Positions 1 to 6,661 of a stretch of 7,415 nt of DNA are shown piece by piece. Source of the stretch: Rhodocyclales bacterium (GTDB taxonomy: Bacteria; Pseudomonadota; Gammaproteobacteria; Burkholderiales; Rhodocyclaceae); NCBI GenBank assembly GCA_021413665.1, contig JAIOPW010000269.1, positions 1 through 7,415 on the forward strand, written 5' to 3'. Position 1 is the stretch's first letter; every line of letters starts with the position of its first letter. The notes under the pieces were generated by a model. It had not been told where the DNA came from and made no database searches. It was given only the letters and a program-made list of their open reading frames with translations. Both the position numbers and the translations under genes were made by a program.

Positions 1-313
1 GACCGAGCCAGAGTTCGCCATCCAGTGGCTGAACGGGCAAGGCGTCGAGAAACCACGCGGGGGCGGGTACCGGGTTGCCGCTGCGAAAGCGGAGGCTCTT
101 GCCATCCCAACTGGCACGCACGCCGTCGAGCTTTTCGCTGACCCAGTAGCGCGATACATCGATATCGCCGCGATAGCGTTCGGCGAGGAGCAAAGTCGGC
201 GCTGGTGGAGCGGCGGCCACCGCCGGCAGGAGCGCTGCCGCGCCGAGCAGCGCGGAGACTATGGCAACGGCGCGCCAAAAATCAGGAATGGTAGCTCCGG
301 TACCACTCGACAA
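1..313 (-). CDS. ATP-dependent DNA ligase, probably periplasmic (LigE-like), 5' part only
   Basis: This leftward gene is cut by the left edge, so only about 104 N-terminal residues are present. Translated from a TTG at 313-311 it begins with a short polar stretch, an Arg at residue 14 and a hydrophobic run ([19 protein letters not shown]), which looks like an export signal. Then comes [16 protein letters not shown], the nucleotidyltransferase motif I (KxDG) of ATP-dependent DNA ligases, with the adenylated Lys at residue 61. [15 protein letters not shown] follows, then LDGELWLG, which is motif III. Small exported ligases with this N-terminal half (LigE type, about 250-290 aa) occur in Gram-negatives such as Neisseria and Haemophilus, where they seal nicks in periplasmic DNA. 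No ATG lies in frame. TTG fits because GAAGG lies 11 bases upstream and it precedes a complete signal peptide. It overlaps the end of the epimerase gene by 32 bases, suggesting co-transcription. The family is fairly sure; the start and the export are inferred. Confidence 0.8.
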   Translation of the reverse strand, partial: MSSGTGATIPDFWRAVAIVSALLGAAALLPAVAAAPPAPTLLLAERYRGDIDVSRYWVSEKLDGVRASWDGKSLRFRSGNPVPAPAWFLDALPVQPLDGELWLG

Positions 314-1286
314 AGCGGCGCACGCCTTCGGCCACGGAAGTCCGGGGCGAGAAACCGGTCACCCGCTGGAGTTCGGAGGTGTCGGCATAGGTGGCCGGCA
401 CGTCGCCATCCTGCATCGGCAGGAAATTCTTGACCGCCTTCTTGCCCAGGGCCTGTTCCAGCGCGTCGATGTAGGCCATCAGTTCGACCGACACGTGATT
501 GCCGATGTTGAAGATGCGATACGGCGCCCAGCTCGTCGCCGGGTCGGGGGTTTGCTTGTCGAAGGCGGGATTGGCCTGTGGTGGCCGGTCCAGTACGCGG
601 ATCACGCCTTCGGCGATGTCGTCGATGTAGGTGAAGTCGCGCCGCATCTTGCCGTGGTTGAAGACGTCGATCGGGCGATCTTCGAGCATGGCCTTGGTGA
701 ACAGGGACAGCGCCATGTCGGGGCGGCCCCAGGGACCATAGACGGTGAAGAAGCGCAGCCCGGTGGTCGGCAACTGGAAGAGGTGGCTGTAGGTGTGCGC
801 CATCAGCTCGTTGGCTTTCTTGGTCGCGGCGTAGAGGCTGACCGGGTGATCGACGTTGTCGTGTTCGGAGTAGGGCATGCGCTCATTGCCGCCGTAGATG
901 CTGGAGGTACTGGCATACACGAGGTGTTCGATGCCGTTGTGGCGACAGCCCTCGAGGAGGTTCACGAAACCGACCACATTGCTGTCGACGTAGGAATGCG
1001 GATTCTGCAACGAATAGCGCACACCGGCCTGGGCCGCCAGATTGATGACTTGTTGCGGCCGCTCGGCGGCGAACAGGGCGGCGATGCCGTCGCGGTCGGC
1101 GATGTCGAGACGGGAAAACCGGAAGCGCGGATTGGGAGCAAGTCGCGCCAGTCGCGCTTCCTTCAGGGCCACGTCATAGTAGTCGTTGAGGTTGTCCACC
1201 CCGACCACCTCGTCGCCGCGCGCCAGCAAACGCTCGCAGACATGCATGCCAATAAATCCGGCGGCGCCGGTAACCATGACCTTCAT
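282..1286 (-). CDS. NAD-dependent sugar-nucleotide epimerase, UDP-glucuronate 4-epimerase-like
   Basis: The 334-aa protein is a full-length extended short-chain dehydrogenase/reductase. It has the Rossmann motif GAAGFIG (residues 7-13), Asp31 at the end of beta-2 for the NAD ribose, the [11 protein letters not shown] segment (82-92), the active-site region ASTSSIYG (125-132) and the catalytic pair Tyr152/Lys156 in YAATK. It also has [15 protein letters not shown] (178-192) and [11 protein letters not shown] (214-224). The segments DNLNDYYD and [11 protein letters not shown] are typical of UDP-GlcA 4-epimerases (LspL/CapI type), which make UDP-galacturonate from UDP-glucuronate for capsule, LPS or O-antigen. 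UDP-glucose or UDP-GlcNAc 4-epimerases are close relatives and cannot be fully excluded. The start ATG overlaps the stop of the upstream glycosyltransferase as ATGA, so translation is probably coupled. This suggests the sugar it makes feeds the same surface polysaccharide. The enzyme is cytoplasmic. Confidence 0.9.
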   Translation of the reverse strand: MKVMVTGAAGFIGMHVCERLLARGDEVVGVDNLNDYYDVALKEARLARLAPNPRFRFSRLDIADRDGIAALFAAERPQQVINLAAQAGVRYSLQNPHSYVDSNVVGFVNLLEGCRHNGIEHLVYASTSSIYGGNERMPYSEHDNVDHPVSLYAATKKANELMAHTYSHLFQLPTTGLRFFTVYGPWGRPDMALSLFTKAMLEDRPIDVFNHGKMRRDFTYIDDIAEGVIRVLDRPPQANPAFDKQTPDPATSWAPYRIFNIGNHVSVELMAYIDALEQALGKKAVKNFLPMQDGDVPATYADTSELQRVTGFSPRTSVAEGVRRFVEWYRSYHS

Positions 1287-2059
1287 CGAGCGTTTCTCTG
1301 AAAAGCCAGCATCTTCGCATACTTGGCGAAGCTGGCCGTGCAGCCGACGAGGATGTGCACCAGTCCCGGCAAGCCGTCGAGGAAGCCGAGACGGAAGGCG
1401 TAAAACTTGACGAAGCGCAGCAGCGGCGACAGCACGAGGTGCAGCGCCGTGGCTCGCTCGCCACGGGCCAGCGCCGCGTCGGCGGCCAGCGAACTGTAGC
1501 GGTTCTGCTTTGCCAGATAAAGTTCCAGCGACTCGGCCGACGCGTGCAGCAGGTCGCCTTGCAGCGTGCCGATTTCTCCCGTCGCGATCACCCGTTCATG
1601 GACCGGGTCGTCGGACCAGCGGGCACGGCGACGGTCAAACAGGCGCAGGCTCCAGTCGGGATAGCCCTCGCCATGTTTGAGATAACGCCCCATGAAACGG
1701 TTGCAGCGGGCGAACCGGTAGGCGCCGGAAGTCGGCACCGGCGAGACGGCGGCAAGCACCGTCCGAATGCCCTCTTGCAGGCGCCCGCTCACCCGTTCGT
1801 CGGCATCGATGCAGAGTACCCAGTCGTGGCTCGCCTGGTCGACGGCGAACTGCTTCTGCGGCCCGAACCCGCGCCAATCGGACTGAATCACCCGCGCGCC
1901 GTGGCGTTTTGCAATCGCCTCCGTGCCGTCTTCGCTGCCGGAATCGACGACGAGGATTTCGTCGCAGAATGCCAGGCTGGCGAGGCAGTCCTCGAGCTGG
2001 CTTGCGGCGTTCCTGGTGATCAGTACAGCGGAGAGGAGCTGGCGATTGTCCGGGGTCAT
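1283..2059 (-). CDS. Family 2 glycosyltransferase, WaaE/KdtX-like (LPS core)
   Basis: The 258-aa protein has a GT-A fold. [18 protein letters not shown] (9-26) is the nucleotide-sugar binding start and [10 protein letters not shown] (37-46) carries acidic residues for the donor. [16 protein letters not shown] (61-76) is a hallmark of the WaaE/KdtX subfamily. CIDADERV (83-90) holds the metal-binding DxD, Asp85-Ala-Asp87. The C-terminal part (about 205-258) contains [19 protein letters not shown], probably a membrane-associating amphipathic stretch. WaaE-type enzymes add glucose to heptose I of the LPS inner core in enterobacteria; the exact sugar and acceptor here are not known. It is the first gene of a leftward set whose next gene overlaps it by 4 bases. 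Divergent waaC, 62 bases away, supports an LPS role. No clear Shine-Dalgarno precedes the ATG at 2059; it was chosen because the GT2 core begins 8 residues later. Confidence 0.87.
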   Translation of the reverse strand: MTPDNRQLLSAVLITRNAASQLEDCLASLAFCDEILVVDSGSEDGTEAIAKRHGARVIQSDWRGFGPQKQFAVDQASHDWVLCIDADERVSGRLQEGIRTVLAAVSPVPTSGAYRFARCNRFMGRYLKHGEGYPDWSLRLFDRRRARWSDDPVHERVIATGEIGTLQGDLLHASAESLELYLAKQNRYSSLAADAALARGERATALHLVLSPLLRFVKFYAFRLGFLDGLPGLVHILVGCTASFAKYAKMLAFQRNAR

Positions 2060-2072
2060 GGGCAGCTATAAT
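2046..2072 (+). promoter_or_regulatory. Candidate sigma-70 promoter for waaC-waaA
   Basis: A perfect TATAAT lies at 2067-2072. Upstream, TTGTCC at 2046-2051 matches 4 of 6 consensus -35 bases, with a short 15-base spacer. Transcription would start near 2079, giving a leader of about 43 bases before the waaC ATG at 2122. The -35 lies inside the start of the divergent glycosyltransferase gene, so the two transcription units may influence each other. The -10 is strong by eye and the -35 is weak. No convincing promoter for the leftward gene was found in the same gap; TAAAAT on the minus strand (2092-2087) is the best -10 candidate but has no good -35. Confidence 0.45.
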
Positions 2073-2121
2073 CGGGTCCGGGATGCATTTTACGGCGCAA
2101 GGCGTCATCCCGCTCTTACCC

Positions 2122-3063
2122 ATGCGCATTCTCCTGATCAAGACCTCCTCTCTCGGCGACGTCATCCACAACCTGCCGGTCGTCACCGATTTGCGCGCCC
2201 GTTTTCACGATGCCGCCATCGACTGGGTGGTGGAGGAGGGATTCGCTGATCTCGTCAGGCTGCATCCCGGTGTGCGCCGCGCCATTCCGGTGGCCATGCG
2301 CCGCTGGCGCCGATCGCCGCTGGCGGCGGCAACATGGCGGGAAATGGGCGTGTTTCGCTCGGTGCTGCAACAGGAAAACTACGACCTGGTACTCGACACC
2401 CAGGGCTTGCTGAAGAGTGCGCTGATCACCCGCATGGCGCGCGGCAGGCGCTGCGGATATGCCGCCGCGTCGGCGCGGGAGCCCGTCGCGGCGCGCTTTT
2501 ACGATGCCGCCTTCGAGGTGCCGACGGACCTGCACGCGGTCGAGCGCAATCGGCGGCTGGCGGCGCAGGCCGCAGGCTACCGCCTGACGCCGGTTGCCGA
2601 CTACGGAATCGCCGCGCCACCGGCGCCGACTCTTGAAACCCCGGGCGCACTGCTGCTCACCGCCACCTCGCGCGATGACAAGCTCTGGCCGGAACAAGAC
2701 TGGGTCGCGCTGGGCAAGGCCCTGCACCAGCGTGGGCTTGCCTGCCGGCTGCCGGCGGGCAGCGCGGTGGAGCGCGAACGGGCAACCCGGCTCGCGGCCG
2801 CCATACCCGGTGCCACGACCCTGCCGCCTTCGAGCCTGACGGACCTTGCCGCACAGCTCGGCGCGGCACGCATCGTCATCGGCGTTGACACCGGCCTGGT
2901 TCATCTCGCGGCCGCCCTCGGAACACCGACCCTGGCCCTGTTTCGCGCTTCGGACCCGGCGCTGACCGGTGTGCTTGCAGGCACGTCGGCCATCAATCTC
3001 GGCGCACGCGGGGCGCCGCCCGACGTTAGCGCGGTGCTCGCGGCGGCAGGGCCGTTCCTCTGA
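2122..3063 (+). CDS. waaC: Lipopolysaccharide heptosyltransferase I
   Basis: The 313-aa cytoplasmic, membrane-associated GT9 enzyme transfers the first L-glycero-D-manno-heptose from its ADP donor to Kdo2-lipid A. Visible motifs are MRILLIKTSSLGDVIHNLP at the N-terminus, with the conserved catalytic Asp13; YDLVLDTQGLLKSAL (87-101); the donor-site TSRDDKLWPE (182-191), with Lys187; and GVDTGLVHLAAALGTPT (254-270), with Asp256 and His261. The length is normal for the family. An in-frame ATG at 2083 would add 13 residues, but the family normally begins at MRILLI, and with the promoter predicted upstream 2083 would leave almost no leader, so 2122 is preferred. No good Shine-Dalgarno precedes it. 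The segment RLPAGSAVERERA has Ala where E. coli WaaC has Trp (LPWG). The stop overlaps the waaA start by one base (TGATG), indicating coupled translation. Confidence 0.95.
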   Translation: MRILLIKTSSLGDVIHNLPVVTDLRARFHDAAIDWVVEEGFADLVRLHPGVRRAIPVAMRRWRRSPLAAATWREMGVFRSVLQQENYDLVLDTQGLLKSALITRMARGRRCGYAAASAREPVAARFYDAAFEVPTDLHAVERNRRLAAQAAGYRLTPVADYGIAAPPAPTLETPGALLLTATSRDDKLWPEQDWVALGKALHQRGLACRLPAGSAVERERATRLAAAIPGATTLPPSSLTDLAAQLGAARIVIGVDTGLVHLAAALGTPTLALFRASDPALTGVLAGTSAINLGARGAPPDVSAVLAAAGPFL

Positions 3064-4400
3064 TGGCGCGCTTCCTCTACACCGTCGTCGTGGTCGCGCT
3101 GCTGCCGTGGGCGATCCTGCATCTGCTGTGGCGCAGCCGGAAGCAACCCGAATACCTGCGCCATTGGGGCGAGCGCTTCGGCGTGTTTCCCGCCGTTACC
3201 CGGCCGGGCCTTGCCTGCCGGGAATTCCCCTTCGGGGGCCGGCAAAGCGGAATCCCTGGCACGCAGAGCGAGCCCGCGCCGACGCTCTGGCTGCACGCCG
3301 TTTCAGTCGGCGAAACCCGCGCCGCGCAGCCACTGGTGGCGGCCCTGCGCGAACGCTACCCGCATCACCGCATCCTGTTCACCCATATGACGCCGACAGG
3401 ACGCGCCACGTCCGAAGCGCTGTTCGGCGACACCGTGGACCGCATCTACCTGCCCTACGACACGCCCTGGGCGACGCGGCGCTTTCTGCGCCACTACCGG
3501 CCCGAGTTCGGTCTGATCATGGAAACCGAGCTGTGGCCGAACCTGATCGCGGCCTGCAAGGAGGCCGACGTACCGCTGTATCTGGTCAACGCGCGCCTGT
3601 CGGAACGCTCGGCGCGCCGCTATGCAGGCTTCCCCGCCCTCGCGCGCGAAGCGCTGCAAGGCCTGACCGCCGTCGGTGCCCAATCGGCCGACGACGCGGC
3701 GCGTCTTGAGGCGCTCGGCGCCGGCGCGGTGACGGTCACCGGCAACGTCAAATTCGACATCGCCGCGGCGCCCGGGCAGCTCGAACTTGGCGGCGCCTTT
3801 CGCGCCGGCTACGGCACACGCCCGATCTGGCTGGCTGCCAGCACGCGCGAGGGCGAGGAGGCGCTGATCCTGGATGCCTGGCGCAATGCGCTACCCGGCG
3901 ATGGCGCGTTGCTGGTGCTGGTGCCGCGCCATCCGCAGCGCTTCGACGAGGTGGCGCGACTGGCGCAGGAGCGCGGCTTTGTCGTGCAGCGGCGCAGCGC
4001 CGCCGCCGCCGTCGCCGCCACCACACAGGTGCTGATCGGCGACAGCATGGGCGAAATGTTCGCGTTCTACGCCTCGGTCGATCTCGCCTTCATTGGCGGC
4101 AGCCTGCTTGATTTCGGCGGGCAGAACCTGATCGAGGCGGCAGCTTGCGGCACGCCGATCCTGATCGGCCCCTCAACCCGGAATTTTGCCGAGGCCGCGC
4201 GCGAGGCGATCGCTTGCGGCGCGGCACGGTCGATCGGCGATGCCGACGATCTGGTGCGTCAGGCAATGCTGTTGCTGGGCAATGCCGAAACGCGGCGGCG
4301 CATGGGCGCTGCCGGTCGCGCCTTCGCCGGTCGCCATCGCGGCGCCACGGCGCGAACGCTGGCCGTAATCACCGCCGGTCAGAGACCGGAGCCTTCGTAA
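3063..4400 (+). CDS. waaA: 3-deoxy-D-manno-octulosonic acid (Kdo) transferase
   Basis: The 445-aa GT30 enzyme attaches Kdo from CMP-Kdo to lipid IVA, the essential first step of LPS core assembly at the inner face of the inner membrane. Residues 4-22 form the N-terminal membrane anchor. HWGERFGVF (34-42) is followed by LWLHAVSVGETRAA (75-88), whose Glu84 corresponds to the catalytic base. Next are THMTPTGRATSEALFG (107-122), LPYDTPWATRRFL (130-142), METELWPNLIAA (153-164), NARLSERSARRY (176-187), VTGNVKFD (225-232), LVPRHPQRF (286-294), GDSMGEMFAFY (327-337) and FIGGSLLDFGGQNLIEAAA (343-361), with GGQNLIE in the CMP-Kdo site. Between GERFGVF and LWLHAVSVGE there are 32 residues where E. coli WaaA has about 9. 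The extra 20-27 residues (about 46-72) are encoded by a palindromic sequence annotated separately. The frame stays open, so the enzyme is probably functional. The 3' end overlaps the convergent Uma2 gene by 22 bases. Confidence 0.96.
   Translation: MARFLYTVVVVALLPWAILHLLWRSRKQPEYLRHWGERFGVFPAVTRPGLACREFPFGGRQSGIPGTQSEPAPTLWLHAVSVGETRAAQPLVAALRERYPHHRILFTHMTPTGRATSEALFGDTVDRIYLPYDTPWATRRFLRHYRPEFGLIMETELWPNLIAACKEADVPLYLVNARLSERSARRYAGFPALAREALQGLTAVGAQSADDAARLEALGAGAVTVTGNVKFDIAAAPGQLELGGAFRAGYGTRPIWLAASTREGEEALILDAWRNALPGDGALLVLVPRHPQRFDEVARLAQERGFVVQRRSAAAAVAATTQVLIGDSMGEMFAFYASVDLAFIGGSLLDFGGQNLIEAAACGTPILIGPSTRNFAEAAREAIACGAARSIGDADDLVRQAMLLLGNAETRRRMGAAGRAFAGRHRGATARTLAVITAGQRPEPS
3206..3260. 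repeat. Palindromic element inserted in frame within waaA
   Basis: The hairpin core is GCCGG (3217-3221) pairing with CCGGC (3239-3243) and CCCC (3227-3230) pairing with GGGG (3235-3238). It is closed by a TTCG tetraloop (3231-3234), with GAATT (3222-3226) bulged on the left arm. T3216-A3244 extends the stem, and C3210-T3211-T3212 can pair with A3245-A3246-G3247 across a small bulge. It coincides with the 20-27 residues that WaaA has in excess over E. coli. C(UUCG)G loops with GC arms are typical of dispersed intergenic palindromes. Only one copy lies in this window, so calling it a mobile or dispersed repeat is inference; the hairpin itself is seen directly. Confidence 0.45.
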
Positions 4401-4948
4401 ACCTCGCTCAGCGGACAACGAAATTCGAGGCTGGCAAGCGACAGATCGTCAGCTTCGCTGAACACGCAGTGCTCCCATCCCACATCGCCCTGGCGACGAA
4501 ACAGTTCGATCTCCATTCGATCCTGCTGAACCAGCAGATATTCCTTCAGGCTGGCGAGTTTGCGATAGGCAAGGAACTTTTCACGGCGGTCGACGCCTTC
4601 GGTCGACGCCGAAAGCACCTCCACCAGAACCGTCGGCTGGTCGATGACCATTGAATCGCCGGTTATGGTTTGCAGGCGCGGATCGCAGCTTACGATCACG
4701 TCGGGGTAGTAGTAGGCGTTGTCGCGCCCGACATGCAGCTTGACGCCCTCGATGAAGACCCGGCAGGGTGAAGCCTTGAGGTGGGCGCGCAGAGCGGAAA
4801 ACAGATTCCCGGCCAGAATGTTGTGGCGCAAGCTGGCTCCGGTCATGGCGTAGATGCCGCCCGCCACATACTCGTGCCGCACCGGGCTTTGCGCTTCCAG
4901 CCGCAGATAGTCTTCCGGGCTGACATACACCAGTTCCTCGTTCAGCAT
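4379..4948 (-). CDS. Uma2 family (DUF820) endonuclease-like protein
   Basis: The 189-aa protein has the usual length and layout of the Uma2/DUF820 family, which has a PD-(D/E)XK nuclease fold. VSPEDYLRLEAQSPVRHEYVAGGIYAMTG (9-37) resembles the family N-terminus, with Glu26 as a likely catalytic-site residue. YYYPDVIVSCD (79-89) supplies Asp83 and VLVEVLSASTEGVD (107-120) supplies Glu110. RREKFLAYRK (121-130) carries Lys124 on the following helix, and LKEYLLVQQD (134-143) is the family's EYW-like strand. The fold and metal-site residues appear complete. The biological role of Uma2 proteins is poorly known; they are abundant in cyanobacteria and scattered elsewhere, often as accessory genes. 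A strong AGGGAGA ribosome binding site precedes the ATG. The gene is the last of the leftward cluster, 31 bases after tolC, and its last codons run antisense to the waaA end. It has no obvious link to LPS or efflux. Confidence 0.85.
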   Translation of the reverse strand: MLNEELVYVSPEDYLRLEAQSPVRHEYVAGGIYAMTGASLRHNILAGNLFSALRAHLKASPCRVFIEGVKLHVGRDNAYYYPDVIVSCDPRLQTITGDSMVIDQPTVLVEVLSASTEGVDRREKFLAYRKLASLKEYLLVQQDRMEIELFRRQGDVGWEHCVFSEADDLSLASLEFRCPLSEVYEGSGL

Positions 4949-4954
4949 CGCACG

Positions 4955-4961
4955 TCTCCCT
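4955..4961 (-). promoter_or_regulatory. Shine-Dalgarno for the Uma2 gene
   Basis: AGGGAGA on the minus strand ends 6 bases before the ATG at 4948-4946. It is the best ribosome binding site in the window and fixes the start. No separate promoter is evident in the 31-base gap after tolC, so the gene is probably read through from tolC. Confidence 0.6.
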
Positions 4962-4979
4962 GATCTCTAGCGCGCCATG

Positions 4980-6311
4980 CTACTCCAGCAGTGCGTTGAT
5001 CGCCGCTACGTCGTCTTCGCCGAGGCTGCCGGCGGCGGCCTTGAGTTTGAGCAACGCGGCCAGCGTGTCGAGCCGGGCCTTGGCCAGCTTCTGGCGGGTG
5101 TCGAAGAGCTGGCTCTGCGCGTTGAGGACATCGATGTTGATGCGCACGCCGACGTCGTAGCCGAGCTTGTTGGAATCGAGGGCGGATTGTGACGAGGTCA
5201 GCGCCGCCTCATAGGCCTTCACCTGCGCCATGCCGGAACTCACGCCGAGATAGGCCTGGCGCGCGTTGAGCGCCGCGGTGCGCCGTGCATTCTCGAGGTC
5301 GGAAGCGGCCTTTTCCCTGAGGGCGACGGCCTCGCGATCCTTTGACATGACGGCGCCGCCGGCGAAGATCGGAATCGACAACTGCAGGCCGATGGTGCTG
5401 GCATTGCTGTCGCTGCCGAAGCCGAGGGTCGTGCTGTTGGTCGCCGAACTGCGTCCGCGCGTCGCCACCAGGTCGAGTGTCGGGTAATGCCCGGCGCGCT
5501 GTTTCTCGACTTCACGCGAGGCGATCTCGAACAGCGCCTGGTAAATCTGCACCGAGGCGCTGACCGATTCGGCCATTTCCACCCACTTGCCGATGTCGTC
5601 CGGCTGCGGCCGGACCAGTTGCACACCGGGCTTGAGATTCTTCAGGCCTTCCGGCTCCTTGCCGATTACCGAACGCAACACCTGACGCTTGACCGTCAGG
5701 TCGTTGTCGGCGGCGATTTCCTGGGCGCTGGTCAGGTCGTAGCGCGCCTGGGCTTCGTGCGAATCGGTGATCGTCGCGGTGCCGACCTCGAAATTGCGCT
5801 TGGCCGATTCGAGCTGCTCGGCGATCGCCACCTTTTGCGCCTGCGCCGTCGCCAAGGTGTCCTGCGCCAGCAGCACATCGAAATAGGCCTGCGCCGCGCG
5901 CACGATCAGTTCCTGCCTGGCCAGCCCGAACTGTGCCTCGGCCTGCGCCACGGCAAGCTCCGACTGGGTGTAGGCGACCCAGTTCTGCCAGCGGAACAGG
6001 GGCTGCGTCAGGCTGACGGTCCAGCCGTTGTTGTTGTATTTGGTATTGACTTCCGTGGCGCCGGCGGTGCGACGCGTGCTGTCGACGTCGTTCCAGGTCG
6101 TGCTGGCGGCGAGACCGATGGTCGGCAGCAGACCGGAACGGCCCTGCGGCAGCTTTTCGCGACCGGCGTCGAGCGCCGCGCGCGCCGACGCGTACTGCGC
6201 GTCGTAGGCGATTGCGTCGCGATACACGGCCATCAGGTCGGCACCATGGGAAAATCCGGCCATTCCGGCGGACAGGGTTCCGGCGATCATCAGGGGAAGT
6301 GCTTTCTTCAT
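4980..6311 (-). CDS. tolC: TolC family outer membrane efflux/secretion channel
   Basis: The 443-aa protein begins with a signal peptide (MKKALPLMIAGTLSAGMAGF, cleavage near residues 23-24), and the mature part opens with DLMAVYRDAIAYD as in TolC. The protein shows the internal duplication of the family. In half one, SLTQPLFRW (100-108) is a beta-barrel strand, followed by long Ala/Gln-rich helices (112-215) with FEVGTATITDSHEAQARYDL (174-193). In half two, LQLSIPIFAGG (309-319) is followed by helices (325-430) with YDVGVRINIDVLNAQSQLFD (385-404). Three such subunits form an outer-membrane barrel with a periplasmic alpha-helical tunnel that docks with tripartite pumps or type I secretion systems. 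No partner membrane-fusion or inner-membrane component lies in the window, so it is probably a shared exit duct. GGAG lies 5 bases before the ATG. It follows the rhodanese gene by 21 bases, with no terminator between them. Confidence 0.95.
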   Translation of the reverse strand: MKKALPLMIAGTLSAGMAGFSHGADLMAVYRDAIAYDAQYASARAALDAGREKLPQGRSGLLPTIGLAASTTWNDVDSTRRTAGATEVNTKYNNNGWTVSLTQPLFRWQNWVAYTQSELAVAQAEAQFGLARQELIVRAAQAYFDVLLAQDTLATAQAQKVAIAEQLESAKRNFEVGTATITDSHEAQARYDLTSAQEIAADNDLTVKRQVLRSVIGKEPEGLKNLKPGVQLVRPQPDDIGKWVEMAESVSASVQIYQALFEIASREVEKQRAGHYPTLDLVATRGRSSATNSTTLGFGSDSNASTIGLQLSIPIFAGGAVMSKDREAVALREKAASDLENARRTAALNARQAYLGVSSGMAQVKAYEAALTSSQSALDSNKLGYDVGVRINIDVLNAQSQLFDTRQKLAKARLDTLAALLKLKAAAGSLGEDDVAAINALLE

Positions 6312-6332
6312 GCTTGCTCCACGACTCGGTTG

Positions 6333-6656
6333 TCAGTACGTCGGCATCGCCGGATCAACATCCCTGGCCCAGGCGGCGACGCCGCCGTGCAGGTTGATGA
6401 TGCCGGTGAAGCCCATTTGTTCCAGAAACATTCCCGCCTGAAAGCTGCGCGCACCGTGATGGCAGACCATCACGATGTCGGCGTCGCGCTTGAGTTCGTT
6501 GTAGCGCGCCGGGATGCCGCGCATTGGCATCGATTGCGAACCGGCAATGCGGCAGGTGGCGAACTCCCAGGCTTCACGCACGTCGAGCAGCACCGGCTTG
6601 GCGCGCTGCGGATCGGCGAGCCATTCGTTGAGCTGGGAAGCGGAAAGCTGCCGCAT
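6333..6656 (-). CDS. Single-domain rhodanese-like sulfurtransferase
   Basis: The 107-aa cytoplasmic protein is one rhodanese domain. VLLDVREAWEFATCRIAGS (22-40) is the conserved first half, with the LDVRE and (C)xIxGS signature. SMPMRGIPARYNEL (42-55) precedes IVMVCHHGARS (61-71), whose active-site loop begins with Cys65 (CHHGARS), the residue that carries the persulfide. GFTGIINLHGGVAAWARDVDPAMPTY (82-107) is the usual C-terminus. The loop is intact, so sulfurtransferase activity is likely; the donor and acceptor are unknown. It starts 5 bases after the stop of the upstream methyltransferase gene, so the two are almost certainly co-transcribed. Its Shine-Dalgarno is weak (GAG inside the end of the upstream gene), which suggests coupled translation. 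A rhodanese between pcm and tolC is, from memory, a recurrent arrangement in betaproteobacteria. Confidence 0.92.
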   Translation of the reverse strand: MRQLSASQLNEWLADPQRAKPVLLDVREAWEFATCRIAGSQSMPMRGIPARYNELKRDADIVMVCHHGARSFQAGMFLEQMGFTGIINLHGGVAAWARDVDPAMPTY

Positions 6657-6661
6657 GAAAC

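Noticed and set aside
261..1301. Long rightward open frame (346 aa) opposite the epimerase gene
   Set aside because: It is an antisense shadow of a clear epimerase gene. Its translation is rich in Gly, Val, His and Arg without any recognisable domain, as expected in GC-rich DNA.
2083..2121. Extended waaC start at the upstream ATG, adding 13 residues
   Set aside because: The family begins at MRILLIKTSSLGD. With the TATAAT at 2067-2072 the transcript would start only a few bases before 2083.
4375..4389. CCGGTC-AGA-GACCGG hairpin at the waaA/Uma2 convergence as a bidirectional terminator
   Set aside because: The stem is perfect but only 6 base pairs with a 3-base loop, no T-tract follows on either strand, and it lies within coding sequence of both genes.
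4587..4610. Repeated GTCGAC flanking GCCTTCG as a possible operator or recombination site
   Set aside because: It lies inside the Uma2 coding region, encoding residues around TEGVDRREK. GC-rich short palindromes of this kind are common by chance.
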